A stretch of DNA of 64,000 bases, taken from the NCBI GenBank assembly GCA_963720775.1, contig CAVRGR010000007.1:930001-994000 (forward strand), written 5' to 3'. The stretch's first letter is position 1. Each line of letters begins with the position of its first letter. Origin of the DNA: JAENVT01 sp963720775. Its GTDB lineage: Bacteria > Actinomycetota > Acidimicrobiia > Acidimicrobiales > Ilumatobacteraceae. A program made the position numbers and the translations under genes. The notes under the pieces are model-generated. The model was not told where the DNA came from and ran no database searches. It saw only the letters and a list, made by a program, of their open reading frames with translations. Positions 31,614 through 41,254 of the stretch are shown here, in pieces.

Positions 31614-32387
31614 ATGTCGCGCCGAGCCAAGCTGATCGTTGCCTACGACGGAACGTCGTTCCACGGATTTGCCGAGAGCAGCGACGTGCGCACCGTTGTC
31701 GGTGTGCTGCGCGAGGCGATGGAGAAGGTCGTGCGTCAGCCGATCGAAGTCGTCGGCGCCGGCCGAACCGACGCAGGGGTGCATGCCTGGGGTCAGGTCA
31801 TCAGCTGCGATCTTCCCGACGACATCGACCTCGCCGCGCTCGAACGGCGTGTGAACAGGATGTGCAGCCCCGAAGTGACCGTCCGTTCGGTGTCGTGGGC
31901 CGAATCGCCCGACTTCAGTGCCCGGTTCAGCGGGCTCTGGAGGCACTACCGCTACCACATCTGGAACTCGTCCGAGCCCAACCCTTTTCTGGCGCCGACC
32001 TCGTGGCACGTCGCCCAGCCACTGTCGCTTCCGGCGCTGCAACTCGCGTGCGATCCGCTGCTCGGCGAACATGATTTCTCGTCGTTCTGCCGCCGCCCCA
32101 AGTCCGTCGAAGGAGAGCGGGAGCCATCGATGGTGCGCATGGTGATGATCGCCAGGTGGTCAGAGGTGCCCACCGACTTCGGAGACGGCTTGCTGCGTTT
32201 CGAGATACGGGCGAACGCCTTCTGTCATCAGATGGTGCGATCCATCGTCGGCACGATGGTCGAGACCGGCGTGGGTCGGGTGCCCGCCGGCGAGGTTCGC
32301 GGCATCCTGCTGGCCAAGAATCGGCAGGCCGCTGGACAGGTGGCTCCGCCGAACGGCCTGTGTCTCTGGGAAGTTGGATACGCGTAG
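31614..32387 (+). CDS. truA: tRNA pseudouridine synthase A
   Basis: TruA makes pseudouridine at positions 38-40 of the tRNA anticodon arm. The 257 residues include the catalytic aspartate in GAGRTDAGVHAWGQV, the FSARFSGLWRHYRYHIWN block and the C-terminal ANAFCHQMVRSIVGTMVE. The ATG at 31614 is preferred over a GTG three bases earlier. It follows rplQ as in many bacteria. Confidence 0.94.
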   Translation: MSRRAKLIVAYDGTSFHGFAESSDVRTVVGVLREAMEKVVRQPIEVVGAGRTDAGVHAWGQVISCDLPDDIDLAALERRVNRMCSPEVTVRSVSWAESPDFSARFSGLWRHYRYHIWNSSEPNPFLAPTSWHVAQPLSLPALQLACDPLLGEHDFSSFCRRPKSVEGEREPSMVRMVMIARWSEVPTDFGDGLLRFEIRANAFCHQMVRSIVGTMVETGVGRVPAGEVRGILLAKNRQAAGQVAPPNGLCLWEVGYA

Positions 32388-32449
32388 AACGGCGGGAACA
32401 ATGGGATGGGCACGGTCGTTGACCTCGAAACACTGTCGCCGGGAGGCCG

Positions 32450-33559
32450 ATGAACCCGAAACGCATCTTGATCATCTCGACCCCTGTCGGCTCCTTGGGC
32501 AGTGGCGTCGGTGGTGGTGTCGAACTCACGCTGCACAGCCTCGTGCTGGGGTTGACCGGCCGTGGACACCACGTCGAGGTCCTGGCGCCGGCGCGTTCCC
32601 TGCACGTCGGCACGGTGCTCCACCAGATCCCCGGCACCCTCCAGCCGAGCGCCCACACGGCAGAGCGCAACACCCCGGTGATCGTCCCTGCCGACGGTGT
32701 GTTGGCGGCCATGTGCGATTGGGCTCGTGGTCATCAGGAGGATTTCGACGTGATCCTCAACCTGGCCTACGACTGGTTGCCCTACTACCTCACGCCGTTC
32801 TTCGTCACCACGCCCCTCGCCCACCTCGTCAGCATGGCGACGTTGAGCGACGTGATGGACGGCGTCATCGAGCGTGCTGCGGCCGTGCGTCCACGGAACC
32901 TGGCCATGCACAGCCGGGCCCAGGCGAACACGTTTCCAACGCTCGCTGACACCGTTCCCGTGGTCGGCAGCGGCGTCACCGTCGAGCGTTACGACATGCA
33001 CATCACGGCCGACGAACCGGCCCATCTCGGCTTCATCGGCCGGGTCTCACCCGAGAAGGGCCTGGCCGATGTGGTCGCGGTCGCCGAGGCCACCGGCTTG
33101 CCGCTCAAGGTGTGGGGGCTGATGCAGGATCCGTCGGTGTGGGACGCGGCGATCGCTGCCCACCCCCGCGCCCAGGTCTCGTACGAGGGCTTCCTGCCCA
33201 CTGACGACCTGCAGGCCGCAATCGGCGGGTGTGCAGCGATCGTGATGGCCCCGAAATGGGTGGAGGCGTTCGGCAACGTCGCCATCGAAGCAATGGCAAC
33301 TGGGGTACCGGTCATCTCCTACCGCCGGGGAGGCCCGGCCGAGATCATCGTCGACGGCGAGACGGGGTTCCTCGTCGAACCTGACGACATCGACGGCCTG
33401 ATCGCTGCCGTCGGTCGGATCCCGGAACTGGATCGTGTGGAATGCCGCCAGCGAGTCGAAGAGGAGTACTCGATCCAGGCGTACGCGGCGAGAATCGACA
33501 GTTGGCTCGACGCCGTGTTGGAGTGTCATCGCAATTCGTGGTCGTCGGAGCAGGCCTGA
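32450..33559 (+). CDS. GT4-family glycosyltransferase resembling pterin glucosyltransferases
   Basis: A 369-residue GT-B enzyme. It opens LIISTPVGSLGSGVGGGVEL, with the Gly-rich acceptor loop, and holds NLAYDWLPYYLTPFF, FIGRVSPEKGL and the donor-site PKWVEAFGNVAIEAMATGVP with GGPAEIIVDGETGFLV. From memory these match cyanobacterial UDP-glucose:tetrahydrobiopterin glucosyltransferase more closely than generic GT4 enzymes, so a pterin or similar small acceptor is possible. The start at 32450 follows GGGAGG. It sits between truA and rplM, outside its expected context. Confidence 0.8.
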   Translation: MNPKRILIISTPVGSLGSGVGGGVELTLHSLVLGLTGRGHHVEVLAPARSLHVGTVLHQIPGTLQPSAHTAERNTPVIVPADGVLAAMCDWARGHQEDFDVILNLAYDWLPYYLTPFFVTTPLAHLVSMATLSDVMDGVIERAAAVRPRNLAMHSRAQANTFPTLADTVPVVGSGVTVERYDMHITADEPAHLGFIGRVSPEKGLADVVAVAEATGLPLKVWGLMQDPSVWDAAIAAHPRAQVSYEGFLPTDDLQAAIGGCAAIVMAPKWVEAFGNVAIEAMATGVPVISYRRGGPAEIIVDGETGFLVEPDDIDGLIAAVGRIPELDRVECRQRVEEEYSIQAYAARIDSWLDAVLECHRNSWSSEQA

Positions 33560-33591
33560 ATCCGAGACTTCGCCAGATTCAGATGGTGCGT

Positions 33592-33621
33592 TTGCCGGTT
33601 TCACCGAGAAACCCGTATCAT
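33592..33621 (+). promoter_or_regulatory. Probable promoter of rplM-rpsI
   Basis: TTGCCG at 33592-33597 and TATCAT at 33616-33621 with an 18-base spacer resemble a housekeeping sigma promoter. It lies in the 118-base gap between the glycosyltransferase gene and rplM and would leave a leader of about 50 bases, which includes a short stem GGCG/CGCC. Confidence 0.45.
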
Positions 33622-33677
33622 TTCACGGTTCCCTGGCGGCGCATCGCCGGGCCGCGAATCCAGTCTGAAGGTTCGAA

Positions 33678-34124
33678 ATGCCGACTTACAGCCCCAAAGC
33701 GAGCGAGATCACACGCGCCTGGCACGTCATCGATGCCGACGGTCTGGTGCTCGGCCGCATGTGCACCGAAGCTGCCCGGGTGTTGCGTGGCAAGCACAAG
33801 CCGACCTTCGCCCCGCACATCGACAGCGGTGATCACGTCGTGGTCATCAATGCCAGCAAAGTCGTACTCACCAAGGACAAGGCTGCCAACAAGGGCGTCT
33901 ATCGCTACAGCGGTTACCCGGGCGGTCTGAAGACCGAGACGTACGAGAAGCTGCTCAACCGCAAGCCGGAAGAAGCGATTCGTCGCAGCATCCAAGGCAT
34001 GCTCCCGAAGGGTCCGCTCGGTCGGCAGATGATCAAGAAGCTGAAGGTCTACGCCGGCCCCGAACATCCTCACGCAGCACAGCTCCCCGTCGTCCTCGAT
34101 CTCGCTGCGGCCAAGGCCCGCTGA
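33678..34124 (+). CDS. rplM: 50S ribosomal protein L13
   Basis: L13 is an early 50S assembly protein. The 148 residues include WHVIDADGLVLGRMCTEAAR, the RGKHKPTFAPHIDSGDHVVV signature and IQGMLPKGPLGRQMIKKLKV. GAAGG precedes the ATG. L13 and S9 form a conserved pair. Confidence 0.97.
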   Translation: MPTYSPKASEITRAWHVIDADGLVLGRMCTEAARVLRGKHKPTFAPHIDSGDHVVVINASKVVLTKDKAANKGVYRYSGYPGGLKTETYEKLLNRKPEEAIRRSIQGMLPKGPLGRQMIKKLKVYAGPEHPHAAQLPVVLDLAAAKAR

Positions 34125-34144
34125 GCGCGAAAGGAAACCGTCAC

Positions 34145-34540
34145 ATGGCAACCAAACCGCTCACCCAGACCACTGGCCGTCGCAAAGAGGCCGTCGCTCG
34201 CGCCCGCCTGCGTCCGGGCACCGGCACGCACACCATCAACGGCAAGGCGTTCGACGCCTACTTCACCACGGCCATGCAGCGCATGACCGTCACCGAAGCG
34301 CTGCGCGTCACCGAGAGCGAGACCACGTACGACATCGACGCGACGATGCACGGCGGCGGCATCAGCGGTCAGGCCGGTGCACTGCGCATGGCCATCGCCC
34401 GATCGCTGGTCGAGATCGACCCCGAAGCCCGCCCGGCGCTGAAGAAGGCCGGCCTGCTCACCCGCGACCCGCGTCGCAAGGAGAGCAAGAAGTACGGCTT
34501 GAAGAAGGCCCGCAAGGCCCCTCAGTACACCAAGCGCTGA
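34145..34540 (+). CDS. rpsI: 30S ribosomal protein S9
   Basis: S9 lies in the 30S head; its C-terminal tail touches the P-site tRNA. The 131 residues have TTGRRKEAVARARLRPGTG, the GGGISGQAGALRMAIARSLV signature and the invariant end KKARKAPQYTKR. It follows rplM after 20 bases. Confidence 0.97.
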   Translation: MATKPLTQTTGRRKEAVARARLRPGTGTHTINGKAFDAYFTTAMQRMTVTEALRVTESETTYDIDATMHGGGISGQAGALRMAIARSLVEIDPEARPALKKAGLLTRDPRRKESKKYGLKKARKAPQYTKR

Positions 34541-34553
34541 TCGAAGCTCGGCC

Positions 34554-35869
34554 GTGGGCCAGCTTCGATTCGGAACCGACGGTGTGCGCGGTCGTCGCGT
34601 TCAACGAGCTCACCACCGACTACGTCGCATCGCTCGGTCGCGCCGCGGCAGCTGTGCTCGGTAGTGGCGAGTGGCTGATCGGTCGCGACACCGTGCGAGT
34701 CCGGCCCCGCACTCGAGCAAGCGCTGATCGACGGACTGCGAGCAGGGAACGCCCAGCCGTTGCGTGCCGGCGTTCTGCCCACCCCGGCCTTGGCGTACCT
34801 CTCCGCCCGTCATCACACCCCGGCTGCGATGATCACGGCGTCGCACAACCCGTATCGCGACAACGGTGTCAAGATCTTCGCAGTGGGAGGCCTGAAGCTC
34901 ACCGACGACGTCCAACAGGCCATCGAGGGCGCTCTCTCGGAGTCGCCCGCTCCTGCTACCGGCGATCCCGGCGCGACGATGTCGACGGCCGTCGACGAGT
35001 ACTGCGAATTCGTCGTGCAGGCCTGTTCACCGGGCTCGCTCGATGGGTTGCGCATCGTGCTCGATTGCGCCAATGGCGCCATGTACGAGGCAGCACCTCG
35101 TGTCGTGAAGGCGCTCGGTGCCGACGTGGTCGTCATCAACGCCGAGCCCAACGGACGCAACATCAACGATCATTGCGGTGCGACGCATCCCGTATCGCTG
35201 TCAGCAGCTGTGGTCGACCAGCGAGCCGATCTCGGTCTCGCCTTCGATGGCGACGGCGATCGTGTCATCGCCGTCGACGAGTTCGGCAAGATCGTCGATG
35301 GTGATCGCATGATCGCTCTCGCCGCGCTGCAGTTGCGCGAAGACGGTCAGCTCACCCACGACACGGTTGTCGTCACCGTCATGAGCAACCTCGGTTTTCA
35401 CAAGGCCATGATCACCGCCGGCATCAAGGTCGTCACCACTGCGGTGGGCGACCGTTCGGTGCTCGAGGCACTCGACGCCGGCGACTATGCGATCGGCGGA
35501 GAGCAGAGCGGGCACATCATCTATCCGCATCTCGCATCGACTGGCGATGGTCTGCTGGCCGGGCTGCGGTTGGCCGGGTACGTGCGCAGCACCGGCCGCT
35601 CCCTGGCCGACCTGGCCGGCAGCGTCATGACGTCGTATCCGCAAGTGTTGGTCAACGTGAAGGTCGCCGACCGCCATCCCCGGGTGGCCGCCGAACTGGC
35701 CGATGAGATCGCTGCCGCTGAGGCATCACTCGACGGCGAGGGACGCATCCTCGTGCGGCCCAGCGGAACCGAGCCCCTGATCCGCGTGATGGTCGAGGCC
35801 GCCACGCACGATCTCGCCCAGACCACGGCCGAGAACCTGGCCGAAGTGGTCCTGGCCCGCTTCGGCTGA
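34554..35869 (+). CDS. glmM: Phosphoglucosamine mutase, reading frame broken twice as given
   Basis: GlmM converts glucosamine-6-phosphate to glucosamine-1-phosphate for UDP-GlcNAc. From GTG 34554 the frame gives GQLRFGTDGVRG; VAFNELTTDYVASLGRAAAA, up to IGRDT, continues one frame later; ESGPALEQALIDGLRAG and everything after are one further frame on. The span of 1316 bases is 438 codons plus two, and single extra bases near 34591 and 34704 restore a 437-residue protein. The active-site serine loop AMITASHNPYRDNG, the metal loop FDGDGDR and the phosphate site RPSGTEPLIRVMVE are intact. Sequence errors are more likely than decay because the gene is normally essential and glmS-like follows. Confidence 0.88.
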
Positions 35870-36128
35870 CCCCGACCCTCGACGAGTCACCGATTCCCCG
35901 CCGGGAGCGGAGGTTTCGTGACCTGCTGCGTCAACCGAGACGGCTCGCTGCGGCAAGTAATGATGCGTGATGGTGATTCGCGCCGATGGTGGTGACGAGC
36001 CGGGGTTGATCGAGTGACGAGGCGTCCTGCAATCGATGCCCTGACTGATGGTTCCGCAAAATTGTCGGGGGAAAACCGGGGCCCTGAGCGACGGCATCGG
36101 CGGGGGATCGATCAGTAGCCTGTGACCC

Positions 36129-39100
36129 ATGTGCGGAATCATCGGCATCCTCAGCAAGACATCCGAGCGACGGGTGCCCGAGCCAGCGGAGATACTGGCG
36201 TGTCTCGATCAGGCGGTTGCCTCCGACACCATCCTCGAGGCCTCCCTGGCAGCTCGACGGGCCGATGAACTGCTGAAGGGTGTATCAGGAGTTCGTGCAC
36301 TGTTCGGCCGGTACGAGCTTGCGGTGGGCATCAACTCACGGCTCGACCAACTCGAGGCCCGGGTTTCCGAGATCGAGAACCGGATCGACTCCGACACCAC
36401 GCTCGATCCCGATGAACACGAACGGATCGCTGCCGAACTGATCGAGCTGCGCGACGTGACGTGGGCGATTCGGCACGACCGGCTGCGCACGGCGCGCGAG
36501 GTCGAGGCGCTCAGCGGACGCGACAGCACCACCGCCGCCATCAGCGGCTATCTGGCAGTGCAGCAAGCCTTGTCAGCGCTCGATCGGCTCGAGGTGCGCG
36601 GTCGCGACTCCGCCGGCCTTCATCTGTTCGTGTGGAACCACGGGCTGTCGATGTCGGACCCGGCCGTGCAACGGGTGATGTTCGCACGCAACAGCGACCC
36701 CCTGTTCCAGAACGGTTCTGTGCGCGCCGCAGGAGAGTGTCTCGGCTTCGTGTACAAGGCAGCGGCGGAGATCGGCGAGCTCGGCGACAACACCCGTGCG
36801 CTCCGCGTGGCGATCGCCGACGACGCTCTGCTGCGTCTCGCCTTGTCCAACCCCGCCGCCAAGCTCACAGTGCTCGGCCACACTCGCTGGGCCAGCGTCG
36901 GCATCATCAGCGAGGCCAACTGCCACCCGCTGAACAGCGAAGAGCTCGAGCAGAGCGGGGGAGTGCCGTACATGGTCGCGGTGCTCAACGGCGATGTCGA
37001 CAACCACGCCGACATCAAGGTCCATCACTCGCTGCGCATCGCCGGGCCGATCACGACCGACGCCAAGGTCATCCCGTCGGTGATGGCCCGACACGTTGCC
37101 GCTGGAGTGACGGATCTGGGTGAAGCGTTCCGTCGCACAGTCGCCGAGTTCGAAGGCAGCGTGGCGATCGCCGCCGCGGCGGCCGATCGACCCGACCAGC
37201 TCTTCCTGGCACTCCGGGGTAGCGGGCAAGCGCTGTACGTCGGCATGACCGACGACCTCTTCATCGTGGCCAGCGAGCCGTACGGCGTGGTCGAGGAGAC
37301 GACGCACTTCCTGCGCATGGACGGTGAGTCGATGTCTCCCTCCGGAAGTCGCGGCCAGGTCTTCGTGCTCGACGGCAGCATGGCCGGACAGCTCGAGGGC
37401 GTGCGCCGCATGGCCTACGACGGCGGCGATCTGCCCCTCACCGAACGCGATGTAGCCACCGCCCAGGTCACCACCCGCGACATCGATCGCGGCGACTCAC
37501 CTCACTACCTGCTCAAGGAGATCAGCGAGGCGCCGGCGAGCTTCCGCAAGACCATTCGCGGCAAGATCGTCGAAGCCGACGGTTTGCGCCGGGCAAGCGT
37601 CGGCGCCCGGGCTCTGCCTCCCGACATCCGCGCTCGGCTCGCCGACGGCAGCATCACCAAGATCAAGGTCATCGGCCAGGGCACGGCCGCCGTGGCCGGC
37701 CGCAGCATGGCGGCGATGCTCGACACGCTCTCCGACGGGCAACTCGACATCGACCCGATCACGGCTACAGAGCTCAGCGGCTTCGGGATGCGGCTCGACA
37801 TGAGCGACACCCTGATCGTCGCAGTGAGCCAGAGCGGCACGACCACCGATACGAATCGCACCGTCGATCTGGTTCGCGGTCGCGGCGCGGCCGTGCTGGC
37901 AATCGTCAATCGGCGCAACAGCGATCTCACCGACAAAGCCGATGGCGTGATGTACACCAGTGATGGGCGAGATGTCGAGATGAGCGTTGCCTCGACCAAG
38001 GCCTTCTATGCGCAGGTGGCCGCAGGCGTGCTGCTGGCATGCGCCATCACCGAGGCGGCTCATGTGGGGTCCGCACAGCGCCGTCACGATCTGCTGACCT
38101 CGCTGCGGGAGATGCCCGACGCGCTGGTCGAGGTGCTGTCGCGACGCGACATCATCGGCGAGGCGGCACGCCGCTTCGCACCGCCCAAGCGCTACTGGGC
38201 GATCGTCGGCAGCGGTCCCAACACCGTGGCCGCCGAAGAGGTGCGGATCAAGCTCAGCGAGCTCTGCTACAAATCGATCGCCTGTGATGTCACCGAGGAC
38301 AAGAAGCACATCGACTTGTCCAGCGAACCACTGATCCTGGTGTGCGCGGCCGGGCTCGTCGGAGGCACAGCCGACGACGTCGCCAAAGAGGTTGCGATCT
38401 ACAAGGCCCACAAGGCGACCCCGATCGTGGTCGCAACGGAAGGCGATGAACGGTTCGCCGCCGCGGCAGCGGTGTTGTCGGTTCCGGTCGTCGATTCGGC
38501 GTTGGCGTTCGTGCTGACGGCGATGGTGGGTCATCTCTTCGGCTACGAGGCGGCACTGGCGATCGACGCCTCCGCTCGCCCGCTTCGCGAGGCACGAGAA
38601 GTCATCGAGGACGCACTGATCGAGTCCGACAACGGCGACGAGGTGCTACGAGCGGTGCGCCAGGGCATCGTTCAACATGCCGAACGATTCGGCGAGGGCC
38701 TTCGGTCAGGTCTCTACGACGGCCATCTCGAAGCCTCGACCGCCGTGCGGTTGTCGGCGATGCTGGCCGACCTGCGCGACGAGCTTCCTCTCGAGGCCTA
38801 CCACCGCGGCACCGGAAAGGTCGCGACACCTGGGGTGATGATCGACGACCTCACCGCCTCGCTCACCCGGGCCATCGAGGAGCTCACTCGGCCAGTGGAC
38901 GCGATCAAACATCAGGCCAAGACTGTCACCGTGGGCATCAGTCGCAACGACGAGGGAGTGCTCGACCGAGCGCTCGTTCAGGAAGCGCTGGCGGCGGGAG
39001 CCGGTCGCGACGCGCTGAGCTACCACACCCTGAAGGTGCTCGCCGATCTCGATCCGGCAGTGGAGTCGGTGATCGGCTTCACCCGTTATCGCATCGACGG

Positions 39101-39515
39101 CGATCCTGCGGCCGATGCCCACATCTCCATCGTCGACCGCGGCGGGATCTCACTCCAGGTGTCGAGTCGAGTCGAGACCCATCCGTTGCTCGTCGGTACC
39201 AAGCGGCGCGTGGCTGTCGAGCGACAGGTGCTGGTGGCTCGCGGCAGAAGCGACGGCCGCACGGTGATCTTCGTGCCCGAGGTGAAGTCCGGCGCATGCG
39301 TCGGTATCACGTTGTTGCACGTCGTGTTCCACGACAAGTTGCCCGCCGCGGTGATGCGCGGAGTGCTGCAAGGTTACGACCATCGTTACGACCGCCTTGT
39401 CGACTGGGTCACTGAGACCGAAGGGGTGTTCCGAGACGACCTGCTCGGTGAGCTCAACGTTGCCGACTTGTTGATCGAGCCCATCTCCGAGACCGCCGAC
39501 AAATGGCGCAACTGA
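36129..39515 (+). CDS. Oversized GlmS-like glutamine-fructose-6-phosphate aminotransferase
   Basis: GlmS makes glucosamine-6-phosphate from fructose-6-phosphate and glutamine. This protein is 1128 residues; GlmS is about 610. It begins MCGIIGILSK with the Ntn nucleophile Cys2, but the RGRDSAG motif, at about residue 26 in GlmS, is at 157: an insertion of about 130 residues with a predicted coiled coil lies between. LGHTRWASVG and LNGDVDNH complete the glutaminase. Two SIS domains follow (about 510-650 with SQSGTTTDTNRT and VASTKAF; about 685-840). Residues about 860-1128 are an extra domain I cannot name. Catalytic elements look intact, and glmM lies just upstream, so it may be the cell's GlmS. 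acpS overlaps its end by 13 bases. Confidence 0.85.
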   Translation: MCGIIGILSKTSERRVPEPAEILACLDQAVASDTILEASLAARRADELLKGVSGVRALFGRYELAVGINSRLDQLEARVSEIENRIDSDTTLDPDEHERIAAELIELRDVTWAIRHDRLRTAREVEALSGRDSTTAAISGYLAVQQALSALDRLEVRGRDSAGLHLFVWNHGLSMSDPAVQRVMFARNSDPLFQNGSVRAAGECLGFVYKAAAEIGELGDNTRALRVAIADDALLRLALSNPAAKLTVLGHTRWASVGIISEANCHPLNSEELEQSGGVPYMVAVLNGDVDNHADIKVHHSLRIAGPITTDAKVIPSVMARHVAAGVTDLGEAFRRTVAEFEGSVAIAAAAADRPDQLFLALRGSGQALYVGMTDDLFIVASEPYGVVEETTHFLRMDGESMSPSGSRGQVFVLDGSMAGQLEGVRRMAYDGGDLPLTERDVATAQVTTRDIDRGDSPHYLLKEISEAPASFRKTIRGKIVEADGLRRASVGARALPPDIRARLADGSITKIKVIGQGTAAVAGRSMAAMLDTLSDGQLDIDPITATELSGFGMRLDMSDTLIVAVSQSGTTTDTNRTVDLVRGRGAAVLAIVNRRNSDLTDKADGVMYTSDGRDVEMSVASTKAFYAQVAAGVLLACAITEAAHVGSAQRRHDLLTSLREMPDALVEVLSRRDIIGEAARRFAPPKRYWAIVGSGPNTVAAEEVRIKLSELCYKSIACDVTEDKKHIDLSSEPLILVCAAGLVGGTADDVAKEVAIYKAHKATPIVVATEGDERFAAAAAVLSVPVVDSALAFVLTAMVGHLFGYEAALAIDASARPLREAREVIEDALIESDNGDEVLRAVRQGIVQHAERFGEGLRSGLYDGHLEASTAVRLSAMLADLRDELPLEAYHRGTGKVATPGVMIDDLTASLTRAIEELTRPVDAIKHQAKTVTVGISRNDEGVLDRALVQEALAAGAGRDALSYHTLKVLADLDPAVESVIGFTRYRIDGDPAADAHISIVDRGGISLQVSSRVETHPLLVGTKRRVAVERQVLVARGRSDGRTVIFVPEVKSGACVGITLLHVVFHDKLPAAVMRGVLQGYDHRYDRLVDWVTETEGVFRDDLLGELNVADLLIEPISETADKWRN

Positions 39516-39880
39516 TCCGAGGGATCGGCGTCGACGCGGTGGACATCGAACGATTCCGGAGGTCGCTCGAGCGAACTCCATCCATGCAGAGTCGGTTGTT
39601 CACCGATTGCGAGCTGGCCTACGTTGCGCCGAAGGCCGACCCTGTGCCGTCACTGGCGGCACGATTCGCCTCTCGGGAAGCCGTCATGAAGGCAATGGGC
39701 GTTGGGCTCGGGTCATTCGGGTTCCACGAGGTGTGGGTCGATCGCCGCGAAAGCGGCGAGCCGGAGCTCAACGTCACCGGTCGTGCCGCCGAGTTGGCCA
39801 GCGAGCGGGGAATTTCCACGTGGCACCTCTCGATCACGCACACCGACCAGGTTGCCATCGCCTACGTCGTGGCCTCGTGA
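39503..39880 (+). CDS. acpS: Holo-[acyl-carrier-protein] synthase
   Basis: AcpS transfers phosphopantetheine from CoA to acyl carrier protein. The 125-residue product shows the metal-binding GIGVDAVDIERFRR and the second motif LAARFASREAVMKAMGVG, then HLSITHTDQVAIAYVV. The start at 39503 overlaps the previous gene by 13 bases. acpS-nnr-alr is a common actinobacterial order. Confidence 0.94.
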   Translation: MAQLIRGIGVDAVDIERFRRSLERTPSMQSRLFTDCELAYVAPKADPVPSLAARFASREAVMKAMGVGLGSFGFHEVWVDRRESGEPELNVTGRAAELASERGISTWHLSITHTDQVAIAYVVAS

Positions 39881-39898
39881 CGACGTAACCTCCCAGGC

Positions 39899-41254
39899 AT
39901 GCTGCCGATCGTCACCCCGGAGGAAATGGCTGCGATCGACGCTGCGGCGGGCCAACCGCCCGAGGTCTTGATCGAGCGGGCAGGCATCGCCGTCGCGTGG
40001 ACCGCGCTGCGCATGCTCGGTGGTGCATACGGCCGCACTGTCAACGTGATCTGTGGCAAGGGCAACAACGGCGCCGACGGCAGGGTCGCGGCACGACATC
40101 TCGCCGCCAGGGGAGTACGAGTTCGAATCATCGACGTCCCGTGCCCTTCCGTGCTACCAGCGTCGGATCTGGTCGTCGATGCCGCCTACGGCACCGGGTT
40201 TCACGGCACCTGGTCGCCCCCCGATGTCGGAGACACTCCGGTGCTCGCCGTCGATCTTCCCAGCGGAATCGACGCGCTCACCGGCGACATCGCCGGCGAG
40301 GTGTTGGCTGCCACCCACACCGTGACCTTTGCGGCCTTGAAGCCAGGGCTGCTGATGCCCCCCGGGAGCGTGCTGACCGGTGAGTTGGAGCTGGCCGACA
40401 TCGGTCTCGACATCGGTTGGGCGCGTGCCAACCTGGTGCAGGCCGTCGATGTCGCCGCGTGGTGGCCGGAGCGCGACGCTTACTCCCACAAGTGGAGGAG
40501 CGCCGTGCGCGTCATCGCCGGCAGCGCCACCATGACCGGCGCACCGCGTCTGGTGTCACACGCGGCGATGCGGTCGGGCGCCGGAATGGTGCATCTGTCG
40601 ATCCCTGGGATGACGCTGGGCGACGCCCCGATCGAGATCGTCCAGCGCCCACTGCCGAGTGTCGGTTGGGCCGATGCCGCCTTGGCGTCGTTGGATCGGT
40701 TTCATTCGATCGTCGTCGGCCCAGGCCTCGGCCGCTCCGACGACACCGGAGCCAACGTCCGCCGGCTGGTCACCGAGGCGCCGCTGCCGATGGTGATCGA
40801 CGGCGACGGATTGTTCGCGCTGGGTTGGAGCGCCGAGGGTGCGGCGGCCCTTTTGCGGCGGCGCACGTCGCCGACGGTGCTGACACCACACGACGGCGAG
40901 TACACCGTTCTGAAAGGCGGCCCGCCCGGACTCGATCGTATGGTCGCCGCTCGGCGGCTGGCAGCCGACAGTGGATGCACCGTGTTGCTGAAGGGTGCCG
41001 CCACCGTCGTTGCCGACCCCGACGGCGAGGCCCTGGTCGTCACCGCCGGGGATGCACGCCTGGCGACGGCGGGTACCGGCGATGTACTCAGTGGAATCAT
41101 CGGCGCCTTGCTGGCCGGTGGCATGACACCGCTCCATGCCGCTGCCGCAGGGGCTTGGGTCCACGGGCAAGCCGGCCGACGCGGTCTTCGCCATGGCCTG
41201 GTCGCCAGCGATCTCCCCGATCTCGTTCCGGCGGTGTTGGAAGAGCTGCTGTGA
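39899..41254 (+). CDS. nnr: Bifunctional NAD(P)H-hydrate repair enzyme (epimerase and dehydratase)
   Basis: This enzyme repairs hydrated NAD(P)H. Residues 1 to about 190 are a compact epimerase domain (MAAIDAAAGQPPEVLIERAG, CGKGNNGADGRVAARHL, VDLPSGID). Residues about 200-451 are the ADP-dependent dehydratase with SHKWRSAVRVIAGSATMTGA, VLTPHDGEYTVL, LLKGAATVVADPDG and AGTGDVLSGIIGALLAGG. The protein is shorter than the E. coli form by some 60 residues, mostly in the epimerase. Its TGA overlaps the alr GTG. Confidence 0.93.
   Translation: MLPIVTPEEMAAIDAAAGQPPEVLIERAGIAVAWTALRMLGGAYGRTVNVICGKGNNGADGRVAARHLAARGVRVRIIDVPCPSVLPASDLVVDAAYGTGFHGTWSPPDVGDTPVLAVDLPSGIDALTGDIAGEVLAATHTVTFAALKPGLLMPPGSVLTGELELADIGLDIGWARANLVQAVDVAAWWPERDAYSHKWRSAVRVIAGSATMTGAPRLVSHAAMRSGAGMVHLSIPGMTLGDAPIEIVQRPLPSVGWADAALASLDRFHSIVVGPGLGRSDDTGANVRRLVTEAPLPMVIDGDGLFALGWSAEGAAALLRRRTSPTVLTPHDGEYTVLKGGPPGLDRMVAARRLAADSGCTVLLKGAATVVADPDGEALVVTAGDARLATAGTGDVLSGIIGALLAGGMTPLHAAAAGAWVHGQAGRRGLRHGLVASDLPDLVPAVLEELL

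Noticed and set aside
35870..36128. Possible glmS ribozyme or riboswitch upstream of the GlmS-like gene
   Set aside because: The 258-base gap shows none of the conserved glmS ribozyme core that I can recognise, and no clear terminator or other structure.
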